A stretch of 64,000 nt of DNA from Adineta steineri (lineage: Eukaryota; Rotifera; Eurotatoria; Adinetida; Adinetidae): contig CAJNOI010000076.1 in the NCBI GenBank assembly GCA_905250115.1, positions 270,114 to 334,113 of the forward strand, read 5' to 3'. Position numbers and translations under genes: made by a program. The notes beneath the pieces were generated by a model. It was not told the origin of the DNA, ran no database searches, and worked only from the letters and a program-made list of their open reading frames with translations. Numbering within the stretch: position 1 is the stretch's first letter; each line of letters starts with the position of its first letter. Shown here in pieces: positions 1 to 11,378 of the stretch.

Positions 1-334
1 AAGAAAATGATTTTAACAAGAAGAAATGATTCAATAAGTATTATATTTTCAAGTATGTACTTCAATGTGAATGTTCAATTCAATAATTATGTTTGTTTGA
101 AATCATCTTATTTACGCACTCGTTAAGTATTCACTTCTTCCATCAAGTATGTATAACTACTATTACTCGTAAACCAGACTACTTTACATGTATTTCTTTC
201 TTTCTTTCTTTCGCTTGTCAAATAAACATGTAGACAGTCATTATTATATGCCCTTTCTAACACGTAATGAACAATTTGAATGAATAAATTGCGTAACAAT
301 ATAAATAAACATAAAAAAGAAAATTTTTTCATAC

Positions 335-1870
335 CTTAAGAGGTTTCTCGTTCCAAACAACGTTTAATTTTTGACTTGTTTCTTTTTTAGCAATATCAAG
401 GGCGTTATCTAGATTACTTTCATGTAATGCATTAATACGTGTTCGTTCACGACTAGCTGTTTGTTTAATAAGATCATATTCTTGACGAAATTCAATTTCA
501 ATATTTTCATATTGTCGTTGTGCTTCCGTCGAATTTTTCTTAGCTAATATTTTAATATCATCTTGATTTTTTTGCCAACGTGATTTTAACTAAAAACAAA
601 AATTTTCAAAAAAAAAATATTTAATTATAAAATTTTTACATCATTAATTTGTTCTTTATATTTTCGTTTAAATTCTTCTTTTTCTTTTGTAAATCGTTCA
701 TGTTCATTGATAGTTAAATGAGATTTTCGTGCGGATGATAATTTAATTTCCTCTTGATCATCATTTGTATCTTCATCATCTAAATACGAGAAGAATTTTG
801 AAAATGGGTTTTTTTATGAGAAATAAATTTTTACCAGCAAAATATCCTGCATCGGAATTCCATCGACGATAATCATCCATCCAATTTGGTTCATCTTTTA
901 AAAATAAAAATTTAATAGAACAAAAAAAAGCATTTTATTTTCGCTTACGTGATGAAAGTGACATAGCAATAATTTTTCGATGTGTTGCAGCTGTACTTGT
1001 TTTTGGTACAATAACAAAATCTTGTACTGGATCATCTTCACTCAATGCGTTATCATCTTTCTCATCAAGACTTGTTTCATAATCATTTCTTGTATCAATA
1101 TCTAAAATAAAAGAGTTTCTTTCTATTTCCAATCGTTATTTAAAATACCTCGTGATGGACAACAAATATATTCAATTCCACGAAATTCTGATAGTCCACA
1201 CCAATCAACTGGCATTATGGAACTATTTAATAACATAGCTTTCTTTGAACAATCAAGTGATGCATATTGTTGCCATTTTTCAGCACGTAAACATTCACCT
1301 GTATTATTTATACGATTTATTGTACAATCAATTGTTGGAAAAGAGATTTCTTCTCGTTGAGAATTTTTATGTAAACAACGAAATGGTTGAACGACTTCTT
1401 CTGATTGACTATCGCTTTTGCATCGTGGTATTTTATTATCATCTGATGGTGCAAGTAGCTCACACCAATTTTCAAAACGTAATACAGTTTCAAGTCGAAT
1501 AATGTTACCGATATTAAGCGATGGATATGCCTTTTAAAAATAAATAGAATGATAGATAGGCAAATTCGTTTCAAATAATTGAATTTTACTTGTTGACAAA
1601 ATTCAAGAATACTCTGTTCATTGGTAACACATGAACTAACTAAATGTTCAACCCATACTTGTCGTTGAACATCAAAATATAAATTTGCTTTATTAGTATC
1701 GCAACCTAATACAGCTATTTGAGGATAATTATTCGTCATTGGAGATTTCAATTCTGCTGCATAAGTCTATAAAAACATTAAAATACGTATTGATATTGAC
1801 ATGAATACAAGATGGAACTTACGAAATAGATGTATGAGAAAGTAAAAATAAGAAGCAGTGAGAACTGCAT
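335..1870 (-). CDS. APPL: Amyloid precursor-like protein (APP family), N-terminal part
   Basis: Seven exons are readable: 1823–1870, 1590–1766, 1149–1530, 949–1101, 835–894, 640–779 and 335–589. Together they give 405 codons in one frame, and the gene continues past the left edge. The start at 1870 gives a signal peptide (MQFSLLLIFTFSYIYF). Next comes the E1 region, with a growth-factor-like part (PQIAVLGCD...ILEFCQQ...FENWCELL) and a copper-binding-like part ending in FRGIEYICCPS, which is highly characteristic of APP. An acidic linker (SEDDP, DDEDTNDDQEE) and an E2-type helical region with ERF, KSRWQK and ERTRINALHESNLDNAL follow. No Kunitz insert is seen between the acidic stretch and E2. 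The transmembrane segment and the cytoplasmic YENPTY motif would lie outside the window. APP proteins are type I membrane proteins of the secretory pathway and synapse. Family identity is strong; the protein's role here is inferred from the family. Confidence 0.88.
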
Positions 1871-2904
1871 TCTAACTGGAAAAATATGAAATAAATCTGA
1901 AAGAAAAATAATAAACAATCGATTCTTATATATATTCAAGCATGTTTACATAAACTGATAATGTAAAATTTTGTTTAAAAATACTCCTGAAGTCACGTAA
2001 TTACTTGTTGATGACAAGTAAACATTTGATGTTTCATAACAGCCATTAGCCATGAACCGTTAACCTTCAATTAAAAGAATTTTACGTATAAAATTAAAAA
2101 TAGATCGAAATCGAAAAATTTAAATTAAAAGGTTATTTAAAATTCGTTCTATCGAATTATTTATTCAAAATTTTTTATTATACGACATCTACTATTATTC
2201 TGATGGTTGCAATAGAAGAACCAATATAAATTTAGAAAAGCCATCTACATGTATACGAAAGCAAAATACGCATTGCATGAAAGGATTATAATTAACTTCC
2301 CGTTTCGTCGCATATCAGATCAGATCACAAATGAATAATGTTTTGTTATGATAAAACGCTATGATGACTAAATTGTTCGATAGGCATTATCACAAATGTT
2401 GTGATTGAAACTCAATAGCCAAATATGAAATAGATTTCGTGATAAGTCACTTCCGATTTTATGCCTCAAATCATTCGGATAATAGTGCATTGAGTACATA
2501 TGACATACATTGACTGTTAAGACTACTATCCGAAGAGTTTGAATGATGAAATGAGAGAATTTTGAGTCAAACTGGTCTTCTGTTTAGAACTACAACTAGC
2601 AATTATTACACGAAATATATCGAATCAATGAGACTAACTTCAAATAGCATTCTATATTACAAAATACCAGAATAGTAAGGTATTTTTATTCCTTGTTATA
2701 TGAAAAAAACACCATCTTCTATCTTTAAATAAACCATTATATTTCTTCTCTATAAATATTTTTGAAAGAATATCATTTGAATATTCTATTTTCTCTTATT
2801 ATCAATTTACTTTTTACTTATCAGCTAGTTTATCTAATGAATCATTACTTGGGATAGTTATATAAATCTCCTTGTTATTTTAGATTCTTTTGTACGAATA
2901 AAAA
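1871..2904. other. Divergent intergenic region between APP-like gene and VPS25
   Basis: About 1 kb of AT-rich DNA lies between two divergent start codons, so it should hold both promoters. I see no open frame that looks coding and no recognisable repeat element. Confidence 0.6.
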
Positions 2905-3717
2905 ATGGCAGCGACAAAGATTTCAGATATATCATGGCATCATGATTTTCCACCATTTTTTACGTAAAATATTCATCTTTTAGTTTTAATAATAAATTTG
3001 TTTTGTTTTATTTCTATAATAATAGCCTTCAACCAAATCTCGATACACGTCGTAAACAACTTGATGCTTGGTGTTCACTTGTCCTTGACTATTGTCGTTT
3101 GAAAAAAGTTTGTACATTTGATGTAAATGATGCTAGTAAATTCCCACCATTTTTCAATGCAAAAATCAATCGTATGTAATCGTTTTATTGTAAAACAATT
3201 CACCATATGTTTCTGTTTCTTTAAGGTCAATTAGATAACAATTTTATACAAGTATTACTTGAAGAATTACGTAGTCGAGGTAGATAAATAATAATATCAA
3301 TTATATAATACATTATCGATGATATAGGTAATATTGAATGGGAAGATAAACATAAACGACGTTGTTTAGTCCTTTGGAAATCACCTGAAGAATGGGCAAA
3401 AACAATTTATCAATGGGTATATTTCAAAATTCCTTTTTCTTATAAACTATATTCTATTTATTTTTTATTTTTGAAGATAACAGCACATGGTATGAATGGA
3501 ACAGTTTGTACTTTTTATGAACTCTTACATGGTGATGATACACGTTCAGCTGGTATACATTCATTTTTTTTAATATTTTTGATTTAACAAATATTTTTTT
3601 CTAGAATTTCATAATATTGATCCACATCTTTTTCGTCGTGTTCTTATGGAACTTGAAAAACGTGGTCAAGCTACTGTATTTTCCGATAATGGCGCTGATG
3701 GTGTTAAATTTTCCTAG
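2905..3717 (+). CDS. VPS25: Vacuolar protein-sorting protein 25 (ESCRT-II subunit)
   Basis: Six exons (2905–2963, 3026–3171, 3226–3279, 3328–3416, 3477–3552, 3605–3717) join in frame to 178 residues, the usual length for VPS25. The protein starts MAATKISDISWHHDFPPFFT and carries the family features: the PPFF motif that binds VPS36/VPS22, LDAWCSLVLDYCR, FPPFFNAKINR, then the second winged helix with CTFYELLHGDD and the FRRVLMELEKRGQA segment. VPS25 is the two-copy arm of ESCRT-II, which sorts ubiquitinated cargo into endosomal multivesicular bodies. The stop codon is only 98 nt before the UFC1 start on the same strand. Confidence 0.95.
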
Positions 3718-3737
3718 AAAAATAACATTTATTTTAA

Positions 3738-3743
3738 AATAAA
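3738..3743 (+). promoter_or_regulatory. Probable VPS25 poly(A) signal
   Basis: AATAAA lies 20 nt after the VPS25 stop and about 70 nt before the UFC1 start. It would allow 3' end formation of the upstream message in a two-gene transcript. Confidence 0.5.
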
Positions 3744-3802
3744 GAAATGATTTATTTTATTTTAAAACTAATTATTAAATCTTCTTAAGCTTTATTACAT
3801 TC

Positions 3803-3815
3803 ATTTTTTTTTCAG
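3803..3815 (+). promoter_or_regulatory. Splice acceptor abutting the UFC1 start codon (candidate trans-splice site)
   Basis: A T-run followed by CAG ends directly at the UFC1 ATG (3816). No donor for a 5' UTR intron is evident in the 98-nt spacer after VPS25. The arrangement fits a spliced-leader acceptor, a mechanism known in bdelloid rotifers. That this site is used is an inference. Confidence 0.5.
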
Positions 3816-4566
3816 ATGGTTGACGAAGTAACAAAAAAGACTCTTTCGAATATTCCATTATTAAAAACAAAAGCAAGTCCACGTGATGGTGAACAATGGC
3901 GTCAACGATTAAAAGAAGAACTTCAAGCATTAATCCATGTACGTATTTATATATATTCATTAGAAGCTGATTTAATCTTACTATAAATTTAGTACGTGAA
4001 AAATAATAAAGATGCTGATAATGATTGGTTTCGACTTGAATCAAATACCGAAGGAACACGTTGGTGGGGCAAAGCATGGACTATTCAAGATATGTTACGT
4101 TATGAATTTGATATCGAATTTGATGTATAATTTTTTTCGAAATTATTTATCTAAAAAATAAATTCGTTGTATTTTAGATACCTGTGACATATCCGATGAC
4201 AGCACCGGAAATTGCAATACCTGATCTAGATGGAAAAACAGCTAAGATGTATCGGTAAGTAAGAATATTTGTATTTGTTTTGAATCTGTAGTATAATTAT
4301 TTATTTTAGTGGTGGAAAGATTTGTATGACGGATCATTTTCAACCGTTATGGGCTAGAAATGTACCTCGTTTTGGCATTGCTCATGCACTTGCTCTTGGT
4401 GTAAGTTCATGTATATATATATATATTTATTATATTGATTATTTATATATAGCTTGGTCCATGGCTTGCTGTTGAAATACCGGATTTGATTGCTCGTGGT
4501 ATTGTCGTACATAAAGAACGAACAGCACCAACGACAAGTGGTGATAACACTGCATCGGCAAAATAA
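3816..4566 (+). CDS. UFC1: UFM1-conjugating enzyme (E2)
   Basis: Five exons (3816–3938, 3993–4124, 4178–4254, 4310–4400, 4453–4566) join to 178 residues. The sequence runs [20 protein letters not shown], then [34 protein letters not shown] and FDIEFDIPVTYP. The active-site region is [17 protein letters not shown], whose Cys is the UFM1 thioester site in this family. [22 protein letters not shown] follows. UFC1 receives UFM1 from UBA5 and passes it to the UFL1 ligase at the ER. Human UFC1 is 167 residues, so this is a full-length copy with a short Ser/Thr-rich tail. It lies directly downstream of VPS25 and is probably co-transcribed with it. AATAAA at 4623–4628 is a good poly(A) signal. Confidence 0.95.
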
Positions 4567-5488
4567 AGTTGTGTAACGAGAGAAAAAAAATCTTTTTATT
4601 TATTTATCGTTATATTTTGTCGAATAAAAGCAAATATCAAAAAAAAATCCTATTTTTCATTATCAAAATCATCTGTTTAAATCAATAGAATAATTAACAC
4701 TTATCAAAACGATTTAAAATGATATCATAAAATGTACTTGTGACCAGAGTTATTATATAATAGATTATGAGGATAAAAATGATTTTATAGCACCCTGAAC
4801 TGAATAAATAAACAAATATATATATATATAAACTTAATTTGACACCAGTGATCAATAATTACAATTCATAGAAAATGATCATGAATCCAACAAGATAAAT
4901 ATACAATATCGAATAAATATTTTGTAATAATTGATATAGTCAAAACTAAAGATGTCATATACATCTATGTAAAATCTTCAATGATAATGGTATACAAATC
5001 CTTTGACAGTATATTAACACTAGATGATATAATAATTACTTTCCATATAAAACTTGATGAAATGTCAATAAATTATTTCTTTTTTCTTATGCCGATGATT
5101 AGGTAATACTATATTTCTACATCGTCTTCCGATCAAAAAATTGAATTTACCCGAAAGAACACTATCGGGTCTATTCCTAATAAAAGAAAAAGATGTGATG
5201 ATCATTAGACTGATATGGATATTGACCTATTTTACTTAAAGTATATAATAATTAAAATACAAAATTTTCTTTTGATCAAACAGTTGATCATATTTTTCGA
5301 TATTAGTAATTTTTTAAATAAATTTGCACGGACAACGTTCAAAACAATAGCATACATAGTATAATATACATTAAAAGAAAGAGAAAAAGAAAATAGGAAG
5401 AATAAACATGACTAGTGGAAAATAACAATGTCTGTGTCACTGTGAATTATTTGTATATAATATCATTCAATTGAAATTTCATATACAA
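4567..5488. other. Convergent intergenic region
   Basis: This is the shared 3' flank of UFC1 (plus) and the diphosphate synthase (minus). It is AT-rich with short TA runs near 4820. Nothing else is recognisable. Confidence 0.6.
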
Positions 5489-7051
5489 TTAAGTATGATA
5501 TTTACCATTAGTAGTTGTCGTTGTCATTTTCTTATGATTAATATTATTTTCTTCAGATTGTGTTTGTTGATCATCGATATCATCATCATCAATTTGATCA
5601 TTTACAAATGTATCATCATCTTCAATATCATCATCATCATGTCCATTTTCAACTTCATCATCACCATCCTGACGAAATATTTCCATTAAATTTTGAATAA
5701 TATTTTCTAAATAATTATTTCCACCTAAAACATCAATTTCATCATAAACTTGTTTAGCTAAATCATCACATGTTTGACGTGTATATTCAATTGAACCAAA
5801 TTCATGTAATAATTGTACACAATAACGTTTTAATTCAACATCTTGTGTACGTTGCTTTAATATATGTATAATACGTGTATCTGTTTCACGTGTATTAACT
5901 GCATGTAAAATCGGAAATGAAAATTTTCCTTCAGTTAAATCTTCACAATAGGATTTATTATTTGTATATTCTTCTGAGATTAAATTACAATAATCATCAC
6001 GTATTTGAAATAAAAGTGATAATAATTGACATAATCTATCGAAATTATATGTATTACGTATTTCTACTGGTGCAAATAATTGCATAAGACGTACACCTAA
6101 ATTAAATAGTCCACCACATTTTCTTATAACCATTTGTCGATATTCACTTTCAGATGGTGAAACAAAATTATCTCGCCACCATATTTCCATGCCTTGACCA
6201 TGATGTAATTCTAACATTTGCTCTAGAAATAAATAATGAAATATTTAATAATATTAATTAATCAAAGATGAAGATTACTATCAGATATCGTGCTAATAAA
6301 GGCTTTTGCTATCACATGTAAACATTATCGACCATATGATGAATAGTAGACAGCGACTATATTCACATCATCTGATCTATATCAAACTTGCTTTTATTTG
6401 ATAGCAAAGATAAGCAAATTTAATTAGCTATGAAATCAAGGTTTCTTTTTCTCTCTTATAGTACAACAAGAAATTCAATGCATCATTCTTATAATCAGTA
6501 AGTATTTATACAATGATTTTGATAAGAAAGATTTTATTATTAAGTACTACTAATGTGAATTTAAATTCATACCAACAAAAATTTGTGTCACATCAGGATG
6601 TTTCAATGTAAGCGCTTTTTGCATAGCTAAGAAATAAACATAATTGGCAGCATTGATTGTCAATGGAACACCGTAAATACTATGAGCAACAGGTGAACCA
6701 CGACGTAATTTTGAATTATCTTGTATATCATCGATAAGTAATGATGCATTATGTAACATTTCAACAAGATCTCCAATAACAACAAGTTTATCGTCTGGTA
6801 TATTAAACCAAAAATTAAATGCCTTTTAAAAAAAGACGAAGAATAAATAAGCGTTTTATTATAACTATAATAGTCTTACTTTAATTAATTTCGGTCGTAT
6901 TTGTTTGCCGGGTATAGTCCGTATATATTCATAAGGTTCAAGAAGAATCTATTATAAATGATAAAATTCCTACCTAGAAAATAGATTCTAAATAGATTAC
7001 CTTATTTTCTGAATCGGGATCTGCTGTCGATGATTCGTCACTTTCTAACAT
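5489..7051 (-). CDS. GGPS1: Geranylgeranyl diphosphate synthase (trans-isoprenyl diphosphate synthase)
   Basis: Four exons (7001–7051, 6880–6948, 6573–6822, 5489–6222) join to 367 residues. Hallmarks in order are GKQIRPKLIKAFNFW, the first aspartate-rich motif LLIDDIQDNSKLRRG, HSIYGVPLTINAANYVYFLA, the LHHGQGMEIWWRD segment typical of GGPS1, KCGGLFNLGVRLMQL and the second aspartate-rich motif FQIRDDYCNL with EDLTEGKFSFPILHA. The enzyme condenses farnesyl and isopentenyl diphosphates to C20 for protein prenylation. The product carries an unusual tail of about 60 residues after FRQDG that is very rich in Asp/Glu, then Thr; human GGPS1 (300 aa) lacks it. The start at 7051 is the first Met in frame after the upstream flank and gives an acidic leader (MLESDESSTADPDSENK). 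A 350-nt intron (6223–6572) is the longest in the gene. Confidence 0.92.
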
Positions 7052-8946
7052 TGATGAAATGAAAATAAACTTGAAGAATTTATAAAAAAATCTAGAAAGA
7101 ATAAGTAGTTTAAATATTTTTACAATAATGCATTGTTGCCTATAGCAAACTAGTAAAATGAGATATTGCGTCATGAGATGAAGAGATGCCAATATATATA
7201 TATACATATATACATATTCATATGCGCGTCCAAACGTTTAATTCGAAACACTATTCGGCATCATGACTATGTGAAGCGAATATTTGCGCAAGTAAAAGAA
7301 AGGAGAGCAAAGGAAATTAGTTTCATACTCTTTCGCTCTTTTTACCTTCTTCTCTTTTTCTCTTTCTCTTTGTCATACAATGAATTGTATCGAAGCAATA
7401 GATAGACATTGAGTTTAATCAAAATGGACAACAAATATCAATGGACGACTGAGTCTGTTCAATGTTGTGCAATCTCTCAACTATATATATAGTACATATA
7501 TACATACATGTATGTATGTATTTATATTTAAATTTGTCTGAATCTATATTCGGAAGTCTCATAATTATCAACCTATAATCAATAAAAGATGTGTCAATAC
7601 TATTTTAGAGAGAGAAAAAGAGCAATATACACGCAGATAAGACATATGATTAAATAGTAGTACGAGTAAACACCTGCATGTGGCGTTGATGAGGTCAAAA
7701 GGCTATCATGCAGAGAGAGAGAGAGAAAATGACGAAGGAATCAAAAAAGAAAAAGTGATGAAAAATAGAAACCATTCAAAATATTTGAGAATAAGATGGT
7801 ATTATTCGATGAATATACATCTTCTCTTTCGTATTCAATATCAAACGATTTTAATTAAACTGAACCAGTAATGGTGATTCATTTGACACTTGAGATTAAC
7901 GTATAACAGACGTCAACACACACATACATAACACTTGCGTTATATTATAGAAAAGACGCTCATGAACGGGCACGTACTAGTATAGTGCAAGACTACTAAT
8001 TCTGACACTGTAGCAACGACATTTTTTTTCTGCATTTTTTTTTCTCTTTTTTTTTATACTTACTTTACGATAAAAAACATAAAACGTTTCAAAAAAAAGC
8101 GGAAGCTTAGTAGAAGAAAAGAAGAAGAAGAAGAAAAAAGAAAGAAAAAGCTTTATTGTACCTACTATGTTTGATTGGGAAATAGTACAAATATGAGTTT
8201 CTCAGTCAACAATCTGTATAGCATCACATTTTATACCAGATGATAAAATAGACAAAGTACACATCGTAGTAAAAGGTCACCGATTAGACGAGCAGACAAT
8301 GATCAATCAGTCGAACGTATGAATCTCTTTGATCATCTTTTTTCTCTGCTCTCTACGTGAATATATCACGAAGCAAAAGGAATAAATCTATCGATGATTT
8401 GTCAAAATGTATATTTTGATACGCGTAGATATATATATATACCAAACACGCGAGGCTAGCGGTAATAACGATTGATGCTGAAGTTGTATAAATGTGTTGT
8501 TAGTAAACGAATATCTAGCAATAAAAAAAGAAAAAAACTTCTGAAGAGAGTAGAAGAGAAAAAAGTTAATGACATCAATATCGACGAGAAAAAAAAGGAA
8601 AGAGAACAAAAAAAAAAGAAGATAGACGGTGTAATAATTCTATTGCTATCTACTAGAGCCATTATATGTCGTGTAAATGATCATCAGTCAAGGTCTTACA
8701 TACATATTCGACCTCCTATATTCACGGTCAGAACATACACGATTCAGTGCCATCAATAACTGACTAATCATAAACATTTTTGATTCATTACCGCTTATAC
8801 TAACAACAACAAAGGTATAAAAAGAAAAAGATTAAAGATATATATGTATATATACAAGTTTTTTCTTTTAAAAAATATGAAACAAGTTACATCGGTAAAA
8901 GCGACAATGCAGCTTTACAAAACAAAATGTCAATAAAACAATGTTA
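7052..8946. other. Intergenic DNA with simple-sequence tracts
   Basis: This 1.9-kb region has no supported gene. It holds TA/TACA microsatellite stretches (about 7192–7222 and 7482–7530), a GAA/AAG purine tract (about 8101–8155) and an A-rich purine tract (about 8520–8625). The open frames here are translations of those low-complexity tracts. Confidence 0.65.
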
Positions 8947-11378
8947 TTAATTGTTCGTTTTACTATATGACTGATAAAATGGATTTTTCGGTGATCGAAG
9001 TAGTTCTTCGCCAATTTGAGGTGGTATTTGAATATCTTCTTTATCATGAGTACCTGTTAGTATGTCACGTTGTAAATGATATGCAGTTAAACGAGCACGA
9101 GCAAATTCCTAAAATGTTTATTCAAAATATCGGTTGTCTTTTTTTTTATTATTTTCATACCATATAACCAAATTTAATTGTGGTTGATGCCGCCATATTA
9201 AGCGCCCAAAGTGTCCAAAAGAAATGTGAAGCTAAAGCAAAATAATTTGCTTCTTTCATTATTTGTCGTGCTAATTCATTTCGATCGGAACCGTCTGTCT
9301 CATCACTATTCGATCCATTCATCATTGCATTTGGAGAAGAATTATTTTTATTTCGACTTTGGATAGATGAATCAATATAGGATGTAATAAAAATCATCTA
9401 ATATAGAATATTTAATTTGTTAATACATTTACACAATTATGATAGCACTTACTTGTTGATTTTCATTTGGATAAAGAGTAAAATCAACTTTGAAGAAAGG
9501 CCATTCTGTAGCTGATTTATAATCAAACATAAGTTCGGAAAAGTAATTACCAATATCATATCCACTAAAATAATTTTTCTATATAGTTGAAACAATATAT
9601 GAAGAGATATTTCTTACCGATAATTGTATGAACAATATTCAAAATCAATTACTGTATAATTATCAGGCTGAGATTTTAAGCGAAGAATATTTCCTGCATG
9701 AAAATCATTATGAGTAAAACAAACAGGACTATCTATAGTAGATAATAAATTTCTAAAATAAATAAAAAACAAATTTATGAAAATAATTTCTTATTTAATA
9801 TCCAATTACTTTAATTGTTCAAATTCTTCTTTAAAATTGCATACGGATTGAATTTCTTTAAATATTTCTCGATCGTGTTCAGTGCGAAGTTTATTCATAT
9901 ATGTGGGTAAATCCAATAAATATCTAAATTGATAATAATTTTTATTAGAAGAGATGGGGAAAAAAAGAATTCGTTACTGTTCAATTGTTCGAGAGAGCCA
10001 TACAGGCTCTTTAGCCAATGGCATGTCAGTTTGATGAAGTTCACCAAGTAATCCTCCGAGTTTTCGTGAAATATCTTCATTATTAAGATCAGAAGGATTG
10101 AGGGATTCAGCCTAGATTAATAATCAAATATAATCCATTGTTTTACTTGCGTGTGTCGTATTCTATAACTACGTCTCCATTACAGAATACTTTTCCCCTA
10201 TCTAGCTTATGCTACAAAATACAATATATTTCTAGAGATCGCTCGTTTACAGTGCAATCTATAAAAAAAATGTCTACACTTACTTCAATAAAGTCTTCGA
10301 TTCTTCCTTCTGGAAATATACCATGTACATAAGGACCTATTTTTCTTTCAGATAGTAGTGCGCATACGACACTATCGATAAGTAGTGTACCACGATGTTT
10401 AGCATGTGCTTCACCATAAATTCTTTAAAAATTTATTAAATAAATAAATAAATTGATATAAATTTTTATTTAAATACTTTAATAAAACTTTTCGAGGTTC
10501 ATTATTTTCTGTTTGAATATTATCAGGTAGTGTACAACAGTATATATAATTCGACAGGGCACCACTAATTTTTAAATAAAAAAAATTCAATATAGAGAAA
10601 AAGAATAAGAACTTACGGAACACGATCAATATGCATTTGTTCAACTGTTATAGTTGACCAAGCACCACGTAAAAAAGTCTGACACCATTGAAGTGCTTGA
10701 TTTGAAGTTATTTTTTCTTGGGACATAACCGATTTTCGTAGTAATAGTCTAAATAAATATATAATATATTATTTCTCTCATTTTCTTTACTAATTTGAAT
10801 GAAAAAAATCAATGACTGTAACAAAATATATACGTTGATTTTATTCACAAACTACTCGTTATGGATGATTGATTTGAATAACATATACAGATGTTCTTAT
10901 GTTCTTGCCTTATTTTTTCACGTGTCGTTTAAATATATTATTTTCTTTCAGAGAGGGGCAACTCCAGGGGTACACCACTCCAACTCCATATAAATTTACC
11001 TAACTCCACTCCAAATAGACATCAACTCCACTTCAACTCCACCCAGTTTCTCAAAATTCTGCTCCAACTCCACTCCAACTCCACCCATTTTTTTCAAAAT
11101 TCTGCTCCAACTCCACTCCAGCTCCACCGAGTTTTTCAAAATTTTGATCTAACTCCACTCCAACTCCAAGGAGTTAAAGTGTCAACTCCGGAGTTGGAGT
11201 TGTCCATCTCTGTTTTCTTTAATCTCATTCAAGTACATTGTGACATTGGCAATAGTTTTTTTTTATTCTGATTCATAAAAAAAATTCCAATCTATTACTC
11301 AAATCACATCATTTTATACCTTTTAATCGGTTCGACGATTTTGTGAATAGAAATTTTCATTCTGTCCGTTAATGGCAT
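8947..11378 (-). CDS. Choline/ethanolamine kinase
   Basis: Ten exons (11320–11378, 10617–10748, 10478–10564, 10284–10422, 9978–10111, 9810–9923, 9618–9752, 9453–9564, 9161–9397, 8947–9108) join to 436 residues. Seen in order: WCQTFLRGAW, GALSNYIYCC (nucleotide-binding loop), LLKIYGE, ALLSERKIGPYVHGIFPEGRIEDFI, the Brenner motif FTHNDFHAGNIL with the catalytic Asp, the choline-kinase motif VIDFEYCSYNYRGYDIGNYFSE, and FALASHFFWTLWA...FGYM. The enzyme phosphorylates choline and/or ethanolamine, the first step of the Kennedy pathway. Choline and ethanolamine specificity cannot be told apart by eye. Before the ASHFFW segment there is a low-complexity Ser/Asn-rich insertion of about 30 residues (SSIQSRNKNNSS...SDETDGSDRN). 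The first exon codes for 20 residues and is supported by an in-frame GT–AG join; intron 1 holds a miniature transposon. Confidence 0.93.
10949..11212. mobile_element. hAT-type miniature inverted-repeat element with internal CTCCAA-rich repeats
   Basis: The element begins CAGAGAGGGGCAACTCCA and ends TGGAGTTGTCCATCTCTG, an imperfect terminal inverted repeat of about 18 bp. It is flanked by a perfect 8-bp direct repeat, TTTTCTTT, at 10941–10948 and 11213–11220. An 8-bp target duplication with CAGRG-type ends is diagnostic of hAT elements. The interior has no coding capacity. It is built of units of about 55 bp of the type TCAAAATTCTGCTCCAACTC plus repeated CCACTCCAACT blocks. It lies in intron 1 of the choline kinase gene. 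Confidence 0.88.

Noticed and set aside
8388-8759. Overlapping open frames of 68–95 residues on both strands
   Set aside because: They are translations of A-rich/T-rich purine–pyrimidine tracts, with no protein-like composition, no partner exons and no family features.
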